Source of the DNA: Hygrocybe punicea
Lineage: Eukaryota > Basidiomycota > Agaricomycetes > Agaricales > Hygrophoraceae
Assembly (NCBI GenBank): GCA_963556145.1
Contig: OY744462.1
Span: 2,728,001-2,792,000, forward strand
Length of the DNA stretch: 64,000 nt
Reading direction: 5' to 3'
Shown: piece after piece, positions 23,156-33,830 of the stretch
Layout: each line of letters opens with the position of its first letter
Numbering within the stretch: the stretch's first letter is position 1
The notes under the pieces: generated by a model
Databases searched by the model: none
What the model was told of the DNA's origin: nothing
The model's input: the letters and a program-made list of their open reading frames with translations, nothing else
Program-made: the position numbers and the translations under genes

Positions 23156-25026
23156 TCAAGTATCATCCTGAACTACATGGGTAGAAATGCCCTGTCCCTT
23201 CTTGCTCCCTCTTCCACTGCCGAATTTCTTCCCAAGTCGTCGGTGAACGCGAGTATTCTGGTGTGCCTCCCACTCGATTGACTCGATCATAACAGGCTGG
23301 TCTGTATTAAAGGTGCAGATGGGACAAATAACCTTGACATGGGCACCCAAAACCGACGTGGGGCTAGAATGTCTCACTTCAGTACCCTGTTCATGTACCG
23401 GGGTAATTCTGTGCACGCAAAGACGAACGTTGTTGGTTTCTCGTCGATGATTAGCATTGCACGAGCATTTTCCGAGAGCGTCAAAGGATCAGGAAGCTGA
23501 TTTTGATTCAAGAAATCTGGCAACTCCATGAGTTCGGATCTATCCTGGTTTGGAGAAACGACACCTTCGGTGATGCGTTCAGCTGGATCCAGAACCTTTG
23601 CAATCCATTGCTCCCCAAGTTCTTTTCGGTAAATGAGAACGAGAAAAACGGAGTGATCCTTACTCACCTGTACAATCCAGGAGGTAAGTATGAACTAATG
23701 GTTCTTGGGTGTTGGCAGCATATACTGTGGGCAATAGTTTATTGCGAATCCATGATATTTGCCTTTTGGCGTATTGGCGTGTCGACTGCTTCATTTGCTG
23801 CACAGCATCGGCGAATGACCCTTCAGTTGGATTAACAGACGATATATGGTTGTAAAACTCCTTATAACCTGTGATGGGTTATCATTAGTCCCCTTGTTCA
23901 CAAAGCGATAGCCCTTACCAATGGATTGATATATGCCTTGAGTGAAGTTTGGTGGTTTGACGTTCACTTCCGATGTCATACCTTTTGCTTCAACAGCACA
24001 TGGGGGTATTGCTAATGAAGAAGAGGCCATATTTCGCAGTGTGCGTATTTCATCCAGAACATCTTGCTACTTTCAGATGTGAGTTCGAAGGCACACAGAC
24101 GCAGACTTTATCAGTGACCTTTATCATTTCGTCGATGCGAGCGTCCAACCGAGGATTAAGCACGGATGGTTCAGCGTATAGCCAGAAGCAGAGGATACGA
24201 TATCTATAGATATTTGAAAACAGCGTGACTAAAATTTTTCATTAAAGGCACTCAAGCAAATCACACCTTGGTTTTATGGTAATTTGGGATTGCTCTGTCA
24301 ATAGTTCACTACTTTGCCTACCGGTCTCTTTTATGATGCGGAGGCTGCGCAAAACCTTTCGTGTATCTCGCCAGTGCCACCGGGACGCTACAGTCGGGTC
24401 GAGGGCAAACAAAAGTCTGTGAAGGGCAAAAGCGGCTTGGGGGTCCGCTGCAGCGGAAGGGGAATGCTCGGGCAAGGACTGAAAGAGATCGAAGAGATCC
24501 GGGGGAAGGCCCAAGATAGATTTTGCAAGTTTCTCCGACATTTCAGGAGAGCTGTCCGACTGTTGGAATCTAGTTGGGTCGTATCCCAGTCGATTCGGGA
24601 ACATAAGATGCTGGATCCAGTAGGACGTCCCACCAACGACAAGGGGGATTTGATTTCGCTGATGAGTCTCCTCAATCTAGAAGATCCTTGATGAGAATCG
24701 ATATCCGTCTCTTTACTTCTACTGACAATTTCCACTGCGTCTCGGACCCATTGTCCGACAACGTATTGCTCACCAGGTTTTTTGAAACTCATAAGCAGGT
24801 GTTCGATACCTTGTCTCTCTGCTTGAGGAACCTTGTTGGTGATAATATCCAGCCCAGTGTAAATTTGCATGGCATCCGCATTAATGATTCTTGCACCGAG
24901 CCAGCCATGGTGTTGGCCTTTCGATAACCGCAAGGCAAGTTCAATCGCTAACTTAGACTTGCCGACTCCCGTCGTCCCCAGTACAATGATCAAAGGACGC
25001 AAAGGCATCTCTTGAAGATCAGACAT
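23156..25026 (-). CDS. MOD5: tRNA isopentenyltransferase with C-terminal zinc finger
   Basis: tRNA dimethylallyltransferase (MOD5/TRIT1), which adds isopentenyl to A37 of tRNAs reading UNN codons, using DMAPP. ATG at 25026 (MSDLQEMPLRPLII), alternative at 25008. The P-loop is GTTGVGKSKLAIEL; next come INADAMQIYTGLDIITNKV and GIEHLLMSF, then the tRNA-recognition region with DTRKVLRSLRI. Further exons carry AEPSVLNPRLDARIDEM and a basic region (QYAKRQISWIRNKLLP). The C-terminus has a matrin/U1-like zinc finger, CPICTFN...EWEAHQNTRVHRR, found in eukaryotic MOD5, followed by a Lys/Gly-rich tail. Start choice decides mitochondrial versus cytosolic forms in yeast; two candidate ATGs here allow the same idea, but that is inference. 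Exon ends approximate. Confidence 0.9.
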
Positions 25027-25240
25027 CAGATATTCTATGGTGCAGTGGTGGTGGTTACCGAGGCCAAAGGCAATGACTGCACTCACAGCGTAGGCGGTAT
25101 TCGTTTCCCCGAAACAAGTCACTCACCCCCGAGATGGGCGAGTGACGTACAGTCGTGCACAAACAAAGCCGACTAACCTTTACGTAAAGACTGCTTCTAA
25201 GCCCAGGTCTCAATTATTCACCTTTTAAACTTGTTTACAT

Positions 25241-25336
25241 TAGTGGGTCTCAAGTTCGCCTAGTGGTTCCCTACCAGGAATCCTGCTGCGGTTCCTGAGA
25301 GCCAAATTAGGCAGGACTTCTAAATATGGCATTACT
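25241..25336 (+). repeat. Left terminal inverted repeat of the Harbinger element
   Basis: Begins TAGTGGGTCTCAAGTTCG and ends near GGCATTACT; reverse complement at 29136-29231. Confidence 0.9.
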
Positions 25337-25539
25337 CACTGTAATTATTATTGTTGCTCGAAAACCTGTTTGTTAGGTCCATATTTGGCGATTTTGTTTC
25401 ATCTTTCATGCACGACTCAACCAGAACACGCAGTTTCCTTGTTGCTCCCAGGCGGAGCCAACGTTCAAAGACCAATACTTTCACCTCCTGCCCTGCCCCA
25501 CCTTCAACCCGTCCCTCAGCTTGCTCCCGCTCGCAAAAT

Positions 25540-27133
25540 ATGACCGACTTGTCCAAAATCAAAGTCTTTTGGGATGGCAACCACTCGCGACGAACTGATA
25601 GGCTAGTAACCTGGCTCGAAGACAACCCCTTCGATCGTATCAAGCTGTTTTCAGACTCTTCTCAAGATGCGAAGGTGACGAATCGCAAGAAGATTGTAGG
25701 AAAAGAGTCGAAGATGCACATCTACACCAAAATTGCCCATGCGGTGTTTTCTGCTGATGACAACCCTCAAATCCGTACTGGCTATACTCAGAATGTGGAG
25801 AAATTTGCCCGGGCAGTTGAGAACCGTTTACAAACGTTAGTATTTCCCTTATCGCCCATCATCGCTGACTTGATTGTTTGGCAGACTCAAGAGCAAGTAT
25901 CGTGAGGTTCGCCAAGGGTTAGGGAAAACGGGTGCCGGTTTACTGACAGTTGGTGATGGTGAGGTGGGCCCGGTTAACATATCCCGCAAGTTTTTTGTTG
26001 TTTTCGCCGTTGGTTTTTTTTTTTCTAACCATAAATTAGAAAAAACCAGCATGGAATTCCCTTGGTATCAACGGCTGCACGGGATCTGGGAATCCGTACC
26101 CAGCCACAACCCACAACCGGCTACGTCTCAGGCTGGCCAAGATCTTGCTGCCCAAGCAACCAGCCTCCTTTACCCTGGCCATAGGTCATTACCAACGTCC
26201 CCCGGGCCTTCGACAGGCCCAAGTGCTGTGCCTAATTTCCCACCCATGTCAATTGGCGCCGATGACCTCCTGGATCCCAATAGCCCCCCCACACCTGACG
26301 ACAACTTCATTCCCGGCATCATCGACCTAAACGACCTTCCGCACCCGAGTGAACTTGGATTACCCTGGCTATTGGAAAACACTGCCGCTACTGCCGCTAC
26401 CACCTCAACCACTACCACCAATCCCCCTCCCGACATCGCTATCGCCAATTCCCCTCCAAACACCGCTACCCCTCCAAACACTGCTACCCCTCCAAACACC
26501 ACTACCCCTCCGAACACCACTACTGGCTTTTCGGCAGGGCACCGGCTGCCCCTCCCACGCTTCTTAAATGTCAACCAGTCAAGTCCCTCCTCACGAAGCC
26601 AAAGTCCGTTAAGTCACGGTGTCTTCGGGGAATCTGGTTCAGGGTCTGAGGCCGAGCAACTTGTTCTTCGAGCACAAGCATTAGCGCTTCGTGCACCAGC
26701 AATTCAGGCACATCGTGCAATGTACAGCCCCTCCGATTCTGATAGGTCTGCCCCATCGTCATCTGCCCCTTCACCAACTACGTGGGCCATGAGCGTAACC
26801 CCTCCCACATCCATCTCCTCACGCCCATCTCGCAAACGAGTCAACCCCACCAGCAACTTCGATGACCGCCTAGAACTGGTTCAACAACTTTCAACTGCAG
26901 TGAATCAACATGACACATCCAAGAAACGTCGCATGGACGAGAGGAAGGCAGAGAAAGAGGCGGACCGTCAACATGATCTAGAGAAGATCCGTGTCCAGGC
27001 CGAGGAAGATCGGAACTCCCTCGCCCTCAAGATCGAACTCGCAAGGCTTGAGATCGAGTCGCAGAAACTCAAGGTCAGGCAGCTGGAGCTATCGGGCCTT
27101 CGGCAGGAGTCTGAGCCGACGAACAATGAGTAG
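25540..27133 (+). CDS. Harbinger accessory protein (Myb/SANT-like plus coiled coil)
   Basis: Second gene of the Harbinger element. ATG at 25540 (MTDLSKIKVFWDGNHSRR); exon 1 to 25835, exon 2 from 25885 to the stop at 27133. The N-terminal 100 residues (TDRLVTWLEDNPFDRIKLF, then HIYTKIAHAVF) resemble the trihelix/SANT-like DNA-binding domains that fungal transposons use to target TIRs. The middle is Pro/Thr-rich with five tandem PPNT-type repeats (about 26455-26525). The C-terminus is a charged coiled coil (about residues 340-410) ending in LRQESEPTNNE. The sequence around 25970-26050 contains a T-rich stretch and may be another intron. In this superfamily the partner escorts the transposase to DNA; that role is assumed from the family. 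Confidence 0.72.
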
Positions 27134-27177
27134 TGGACCGTTTCCTTTCTGTAGCTATTATTGATACCTCTCACCAT

Positions 27178-27249
27178 GCAGCCCTTTCCCCCCCTATATA
27201 ACCCTGTCCCCCCCCCTATGTAGCCCTGTCCCCCCCCCCTATGTATCAT
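27178..27249 (+). repeat. Poly-C tandem repeat between convergent transposon genes
   Basis: Three units of about 23 nt made of CCCTGT, a run of 7-10 C, and a TATGTAG-like end, lying between the stops of the two convergent transposon genes. Confidence 0.7.
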
Positions 27250-27351
27250 GCTCTTTGCCGTGATCATAATAAATGTCTATGCTGTTTCCTGTCTTCCCAT
27301 AGGGATTGTGGCTGAGCTGAGTGGTGAATAATCAAAGATATAGTTTGTAAA

Positions 27352-28932
27352 CTAGTTCTGCATATGCTGTGCAAACATAGCTAGGTATTCACGAAATTCT
27401 TTTCCTGCAACAGTGTCAGGATCATTGTGGTCAGGTGCCTCTTCCCCTTCTTCCCCTTCTCCCCCTTCCCCCTCTTCACCTCCATAGTCCTCGCCCTCAG
27501 CATAAGCCTCACGGTCGCAGTCATTTCTGGCCCATTCAGTTGTATCATTCAACCCCAGCTCCTCTTCAATCCGAATAATTAAATTGTGTAGAATCAAGCA
27601 ACACCGCACCCAGAGATTGACATAGTTGAATTTCTTTTGATCTTGAATTTGGAAACGCAATTCCCGTAAAGAGGAAAATCGGCCCTTCAGAGCACCAAAG
27701 AGATGCTCTGAATGTACACGAATCTAATATCTTGAATCAGCACATGTATAATATTAAAATAAAAGCATACCCTTGATAAAAAATAATTGAATTTCTTCTG
27801 GAATGGAGTAAGGCTCCCTCTTGCGGGCTTCTTGAAGGGTGGGATACACCAAGTATAACATGGGTATGCTGAATCTGCCCACATCCACTCATTGGCCGAA
27901 AAGAATAAGTTGGGCTCCTCTGCAACACAGGACATTGCAAAGGCAGTGGAGTCATGGATACTCCCCACTATGCCAGCAACATAATCAACAATCTGTAAAT
28001 TATGTGGAAGGCTGATAACCTGGAAGAAAATGTTTGAGAAAAAGAGACCAAGAGAATAAATATAAAAGAACCTGGCAATTAAGGGAATAATTGCACTTCC
28101 TGTCATAGAAAGACTCTCCATGTAGCCCAGGCTTCTGGAAGAGGGGAAAGCATGACCCATCACCAGTCAAATAACCACCTTTCCACTCCTTGCAAGTCTT
28201 GCTCTCCACCCACTTCTTTGCCATATTCTTCTCATGCAGACAACGAGGATCCTCAGGATTCCAAGATAGGGCATCATCATGATGGGCAGCAATTGCAATC
28301 ATAACACGGTTAGTGCAATTGTAGACTGTACCAACAGATACCCCTGCCCATTCCGCCACATCTTCAGTGGTTGCAGCATTCCCATAGTGGCCAGCACGAT
28401 TCAGAAAAATTGCCAATTGGATTTCGACAGGGAGTTGGCGGTCGGAGGCAAAAATGGGATGGTTTTCGATTAGTTCAACCAACCTGTCAAAAACAGGAGG
28501 ATCGACACGGAGTTTTCGTCGGAAACGGCGAGGGTCGTTGAGAGACCATTCATCAAGGAGATGAAGCTGGGGGGCATGGGAAACACGAGTACGAGTTCTG
28601 AGGACTCGTGCCTTTCTAACTTCATCTTCAAGAGCTCCAATAGCATCGACCAGTTCTGTGAAAAGGTAGTTGGAGAGTTGGTTGCTTGTTTCTGAGTCTG
28701 AGCTGGGTATGTTCATAGAATCATCGGAGGGAAGGTCTGAGGATGGAAAGGCATCATCTGACATGTCGATATCAGTACCGGTCTCAGTATCAGAATCAAA
28801 GTGGTCAGGCAAATCTTCAATCAGATCTTCAATCAGATTCCCAACCAAGTCATAATATTTCCTCTGGATGAGGTCACATTTGACTTGATTCAGAGCCAGG
28901 AGCAGTTTTTGACGGTGGGATTGGTGAGGCAT
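27352..28932 (-). CDS. PIF/Harbinger DDE transposase
   Basis: DDE-superfamily nuclease of the HARBI1/DDE_Tnp_4 type. ATG at 28932; exons 28932-28072, 28019-27771 and 27723-27352 are all multiples of three (493 residues). N-terminal acidic region, then a helix-turn-helix (DVAEWAGVSVGTVYNCTNRV). Catalytic residues visible: first Asp in YLTGDGSCFPLF, second in GSIHDSTAFAM, Glu in RVHSEHLFGALKGRF. The region WADSAYPCYTWCIPPFKKP is typical of the family. The C-terminal tail is an acidic Glu/Gly run. All three catalytic residues are present and no stop interrupts the frame, so the enzyme may be active. Confidence 0.9.
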
Positions 28933-29135
28933 GATGGCAGCGGTTCAAAGAAGTGTTCTGGCTGCTCTGACAAACAGCCGTGTATTTATGCTGTAACAGC
29001 CTTACATCAAGATCAGTGCTGTCATAAAGTGTTGACACTCTCTCATGTACCGGGATAAGTTTGCCGTATATAGACTTAACAAAAGGTTAGGCATTATCTA
29101 ATGCCATGCTGGCAACGCGGCAACACATAACCCTA

Positions 29136-29231
29136 AGTAATGCCGTATTTAGAAGTCCTGCCTAATTTGGCTCTCAGGAACCGCAGCAGGATTCCTGGTA
29201 GGGAACCACTAGGCGAACTTGAGACCCACTA
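29136..29231 (-). repeat. Right terminal inverted repeat of the Harbinger element
   Basis: Reverse complement of 25241-25336 with one visible substitution (position T in the left copy, C equivalent in the right). Confidence 0.9.
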
Positions 29232-29296
29232 TTTGGCTAATCACACGGCCGTGCCCTTCACGCTCACCACAACACCCAGCGTGTTCCCCCGCTGCT

Positions 29297-29394
29297 GTCA
29301 CCAGCTGACGCAGCCTATAATATCTGAGCTGTCACCAGCTGACGCACCGCCTGTCGTCACCAGCTGACGCATCACTTGTCGTCACCAGCTGACG
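29297..29394 (+). promoter_or_regulatory. Four copies of a 14-bp dyad upstream of gag A
   Basis: GTCACCAGCTGACG occurs at 29297-29310, 29331-29344, 29356-29369 and 29381-29394 (spacing 34, 25, 25 bp). Each is a dyad GTCA-N5-TGAC with an E-box-like CAGCTG. It lies about 230 bp upstream of the gag start of YR element A, so it is either promoter sites or part of the element's terminal repeat. Confidence 0.6.
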
Positions 29395-29625
29395 TCAACC
29401 TTACATCGCCCCCGGTGCATTCTTCTGCCTTGCGCATCGTCATATACCTCGGAAACACATCAAGGGCACCCTAAGCCCCTTGTCTCGTCTCCGAGGTATG
29501 CTTCCCGCTTCTCCATTCTTGCTACTTTAGTTAACCAGTTCCCAGCCATTATTCTCTGCCTTATTTCATATATTCTCTGCCTTATTTCTGCAATAAACGT
29601 CGTTCCTCCCATCTGCCCATTTTGC

Positions 29626-30235
29626 ATGTCTAATTCACAAAATGAACCCTCACCTTCTACACCCACGCCAATTGGCGCCGTCGACGCGGAAACGGTCAAA
29701 GAGTGCGTTCGCATTACGGACCGTTTCCGACTTGGAGACATCTCTAAAGCCTCAGCCACCCTCGAAATACAGGATGTGCTCACCGGTCTCGGACTCGGCG
29801 ACCACGTCCTCGAGTCCACGTTTGCTGTCTATCTCCGCATCCTCGACAACATCGACCATCAGCGCGATGATGCCAGGAACCGAGGGACTGTTTTGGACAG
29901 CTCCTCCGCAGAACATGGACCAGCAGGACCCGACGACTCTACCATACAGTCGCGGGAGCCGTCACCCGTTACTTCGCCAGCCCCAGACAAAGAAACTGCC
30001 GTTCATAAAGCGCCTAAGCGTCCTCGAAGCCCCAGTGACGAAGCAGAGCTCGAGCCATCGTCTAAGCCTAAGCTCGACCTCAAATCTTTGCCGTGGGTCA
30101 TCCAAGAAGAGCTGGAGCCATCTCGCCTTTCTGTCTCGCTCCAACAAACGTTGTCGACGCTCGAAAACATTTCACGAGACCCCAAGCTCGCCAAATCCTC
30201 CTTGCTCAATTCGGCGCGGTGCCCCCAGTTTCCAG
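29626..30235 (+). pseudogene. Gag of YR element A, piece 1
   Basis: N-terminal 203 codons of a gag-like protein starting MSNSQNEPSPSTPTPIGAVD. It has a Ser/Pro-rich middle and ends ...LLNSARCPQF, cut in the next codon by an LTR inserted at 30236. The stop seen just after (30238-30240) belongs to the LTR. Left 4-bp target copy CCAG at 30232-30235. Confidence 0.75.
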
Positions 30236-31111
30236 TGTAGATGTGGGTTCTTGGTGGCTTCGGAACTATATAAAGAAGAAATAAAGATCCTAACCTGTGG
30301 GTGTCAGCGTAGAAGTGACTGGATAAATCAGTGTCGGGAATAGAAGTAAAAAGAAGGGAATGTTAGTAAAAGTAAAGCCGCCGCGTAAAACTGGACTAAT
30401 AACGACGAAGCCGGCGATGAACGGACAAATAATAAAGAACCCGACGATGCCGATGATGTCGGGTACGGCGGGTCGGGTTGGGTTGGGTCGGAAACGATGA
30501 ATGAATATGCGGAAACAACGATAAAGACGATGAAGAGGACTATAAAAAGCTAAGGATCTACGTGGACGAGCATTTGAAGGGATTAAAAGGTGATTCTGAC
30601 TAAAGGGAAACGGGGACTAATGGTATGTTATTTTGTACAGTCGTCGGGGACCGTTTTTATAGTACAGGAAACAGTAATCTTCTTTCGGACATGTCTACTT
30701 CGGCCGATGGTAAGCTACAAAGAAAGGTTGGAATGGGGATGTGGAAAGGGGGGTTGCAAAGCAACGAAGACAGGAAATGGAGGGGAAAACGAATATGCAA
30801 GGAAAAGATCTAGAAAGTCCTACATATCTCCGAAAGGACGATGGGATGCATAAATAAAGTAAATCCGAAGTCGGGGATTGAGTCCGAAGAGATCCATCTC
30901 CTGGAATTGGAACTCCGAGGCGTTTGAGGCTGCCGGATTTGGTCTGAGAGCGGCTGTGACGAAGCGGCATACGTCGGGTTATGTCGGTCACGTCGGGTCA
31001 CGTCACGTCATGTCACGTCGGGTTCGAATGCAAGTCGAATGGCGGCATCGGGTTGGTCCGGATTCGTGATATATCGATGATACGGACTCAGAGGGACGTC
31101 GACCCTCTACA
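30236..31111 (-). repeat. Solo LTR in gag A (reverse orientation)
   Basis: 876 bp, reverse complement of the LTRs at 31479 and 37978. On the + strand it begins TGTAGATGTGGG and ends GACCCTCTACA. Flanks CCAG (30232-30235) and CCGG (31112-31115) are a 4-bp duplication with one G-to-A change at a CpG. Contains a TATAAA-like box shared with the family. Confidence 0.88.
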
Positions 31112-31478
31112 CCGGACTCTGAATGGACCAACCTTCTCGCCGGACGCGCCGTCGATCTCGACCACGTCCTCACCAGCGGATACTCAGTCACGCACGATGA
31201 CAAACATTCTGAAAAGATTGGTGGCGTCGAGTTCGTCGTCGGAGCCGTCAAACCCGCCAGAGTCATCGACACCCACGGGAAGTGGGTCATCGCATGGGGA
31301 CGGACATGTGAAGCCACTGTCTTCGTCTTCCCTCACCAAGCCGCCAAGTTACGTGACTATGGAAAACACATCAGCGAGCTCTTCGCCGCGTTTCCTGACC
31401 CCATGCACCAACGTATTATCCAATATGACCGGGCCACCCGCATCCGAACCGCCCAACGACGTGACGTTGAACTCACGG
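31112..31478 (+). pseudogene. Gag of YR element A, piece 2
   Basis: A stop-free segment in gag frame, beginning DSEWTNLLAGRAVDLDHVL and containing WVIAWGRTCEATVFVFPHQ and RIIQYDRATRIR. It continues piece 1 across the solo LTR and is itself cut at 31479 by the full LTR element. The reading frame is preserved on both sides once insertions and duplications are removed. Confidence 0.75.
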
Positions 31479-32374
31479 TGTAGAGGGTCGACGTCCCTCT
31501 GAGTCTGTATCATCAATATATCACGAATCCGGACCAACCCATTGCCGCCATTCAACTTGCATTCGAACCCGACGTAACCCGACGTGACGTGACGTGACGT
31601 GACCCGACGTGACCGACGTAACCCGACACATGCCGCTTTGTGACGGCCGCTTTTGGGCTAAATCCGGCAGCCTCAAACGCCTCGGAGTTCCAATTCCAGG
31701 AGATGGATCTCTTCGGACTCAATCCCCGACTTCGGATTTACTTTATTTATGGATCCCCTCGTCCTTTTGGAGATATGTAGGACTTTCTAGATCTTTTCCT
31801 TGCATATTCGTTTTCCCCTCCATTTCCTGTCTTCGTTGCTTTGCAACCCCCCTTTCCACATCCCCATTCCAACCTTTCTTTGTAGCTTACCATCGGCCGA
31901 AGTAGACATGTCCGAAAGTAGATTACTGTTTCCTGTACTATAAAAACGGTCCCCGACGACCGTACAAAATAATATACCATTAGTCCCCATTTCCCTCATA
32001 GTCAGAACCATTTTAATCCCTTCAAATGCTCGTCCATGTAAACCCTTAGCTTTTTATAGTCCACTTCGTCGTTTTTATCGTTGTTCCCGTATATTCGTTC
32101 ATTGTTTCCGACCCGACCCGACCTGACCCGCCGTACCCGACATCGTCGGCATCGTCGGGTTCTTCATTATTTGTCCGTTTTCACTCCATTCATCGCCGGA
32201 TTCGTCGTTATTAGTCCAGTTTTACGCGGCGGCTTTACTTTTACTAACAATTCCTTTCTTTTACTACTATTCCCAACACTGACTTATCCACAGCCACTTC
32301 TACGCTGACTACCCCTTGGTTAGGATTATTATTTCTTTATATAGTTCCGAAGCCACCAAGAACCCGCATCTACA
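31479..32374 (+). repeat. Left LTR
   Basis: 896 bp, TG...CA. The 5' end has a hairpin-like AGAGGG-TCGACGT-CCCTCT, then a cluster of TGACGT-type repeats (about 31568-31628) and a TATA box (CTATAAAAACGG near 31938). Confidence 0.9.
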
Positions 32375-33159
32375 TCTGGAGCCCACCGCGAGGATAATTC
32401 AGTGTCATCATTCATTCATTCCATAACCCTACACTTTCCTTTCGTCATTTCGAAATAACCCTTGCCGCAGCACTCTACACATCCGACTCCCATTACCCGA
32501 CCTCTTTACATCCGACATCCGATGCCTCGACAATCCAATCGCCAACTGCCACACTATCATTTGGGTTTGATTCTCATAATATTTTCTCTTCTTTAACGAC
32601 TACGATTGTCTAGTATCACGTACAACTTCGAACCCGCTCTTGCGCGGCCGACCCAACGGCCGTTTACCGCTTTAGGAACCTTGCACAGCCACGACCCGAT
32701 ACGCCCTCGTTTGTCGCTCAACAACTCGAACCTCGTCACATCCACCATCCACGCTCGTTTATAGATCCCCAACACGCTCGGAATCCCACTCCCCACCAAT
32801 AACCGTTGAAAAACCGTGACCGGAAAGCCCCAACGACCCGCCCAACAGCACTCGCGCGTCAAACATGACTCGGAACAGACGGAGCGCCATGCAACGGGTT
32901 TAGCCTGTGCACCCCCAGCCGCTCGCGTCTAAGAACTCGCACTTGTCACCGAATACAAGCCCTGACACGCCCCCATCGTCTGAGCCCGCGAAGTTACCAG
33001 CAAAACACGTCAGCGCCTTTCACGAGTCTGTGCGAGCAGCCCCGCCGCGATCGAGCCCTCAACACCGTGCTACAGCCTCACGACGCCATTCGCAAGGTCT
33101 TACGAGCCGTCTCCGCCATTATCGAGTCCCCAACGCGTCGCCACGTCATCCCAGCTCAT

Positions 33160-33830
33160 GCACCCGCCTATTCGACATACCCGGCCGCTCACGCCCTCGT
33201 TGCTACCCCCACGCAGCCTCGTATGGCTCTCCGAGTCCCCACAGCGCCCTTCGCGAGCCCACACGAGTCGTCCTCGCCGTTATCGACGCTCCCACAGTGT
33301 CCCATGTCATCCTTCTTCGTGCCCCCGCCTATTCGACATCCCGGCCGCTTACGCCCTCGTTGGACCTCCCCGTCGCCTCGCACCGCTTCCTATGGCCCCA
33401 CGACACCAGCTGTGAGCCCTCACGAGCCGTTCTCAACGCCCAACGCGTCACCACGTTATCCTTCCTCGTGTCCCCATGTACTCGACATCCCCGGCCGCTC
33501 ACGTCCTCGTTGGACCATCCGCCGCTTCGTACAGCCTCCCAGAGCCCCACACCATCGTTCGTAAGCCAGTACAGGCCGTCCTCGCCATTATCGATGCCCC
33601 ACGCCGCGCCACGTCACCTGGCTTCGTGCCCCAGCTAAGTCGACGTCTCCAGCCGCTTACGCCCTCGTTGGACCTTCCCGTTGCCTCGTACCGTTTCCTA
33701 CAGCCCCACGACACCACTCGCGAGCCCTCACGAGCCATCCTCGCCATCATCGACCCCTCACGCGTCACCACGTCATCCTTCTTCGTGCCCCCCGTACTCG
33801 ACATCCCCGGCCGCTCACGTCCCCGTTGAG
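33160..33830 (+). repeat. Tandem repeat, about 158-bp unit, five copies
   Basis: A core resembling CGACATCCCCGGCCGCTCAC recurs near 33172, 33334, 33482, 33641 and 33799, with degenerate sequence between. Spacing is 148-162 bp. Confidence 0.65.

Larger units (their letters stand above)
25241..29231. mobile_element. PIF/Harbinger DNA transposon, apparently complete
   Basis: A 3,991-bp element bounded by near-perfect 96-bp terminal inverted repeats (25241-25336 and 29136-29231; one mismatch seen by eye). Inside are two convergent genes, the usual PIF/Harbinger pair: a DDE transposase (-) and an accessory DNA-binding protein (+). The outermost TA is shared by both ends, and flanks are CAT on the left and TTT on the right. 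A clear 3-bp TWA duplication could not be confirmed, so ends are certain only to a few bases. Both coding regions lack stops, suggesting recent activity. Confidence 0.88.

Noticed and set aside
30236..32374. Inverted 0.88-kb arms read as one fold-back element or as DIRS inverted terminal repeats
   Set aside because: The segment between the arms is in-frame gag of element A, and each arm has its own 4-bp target copies. They are separate LTR insertions in opposite orientation.
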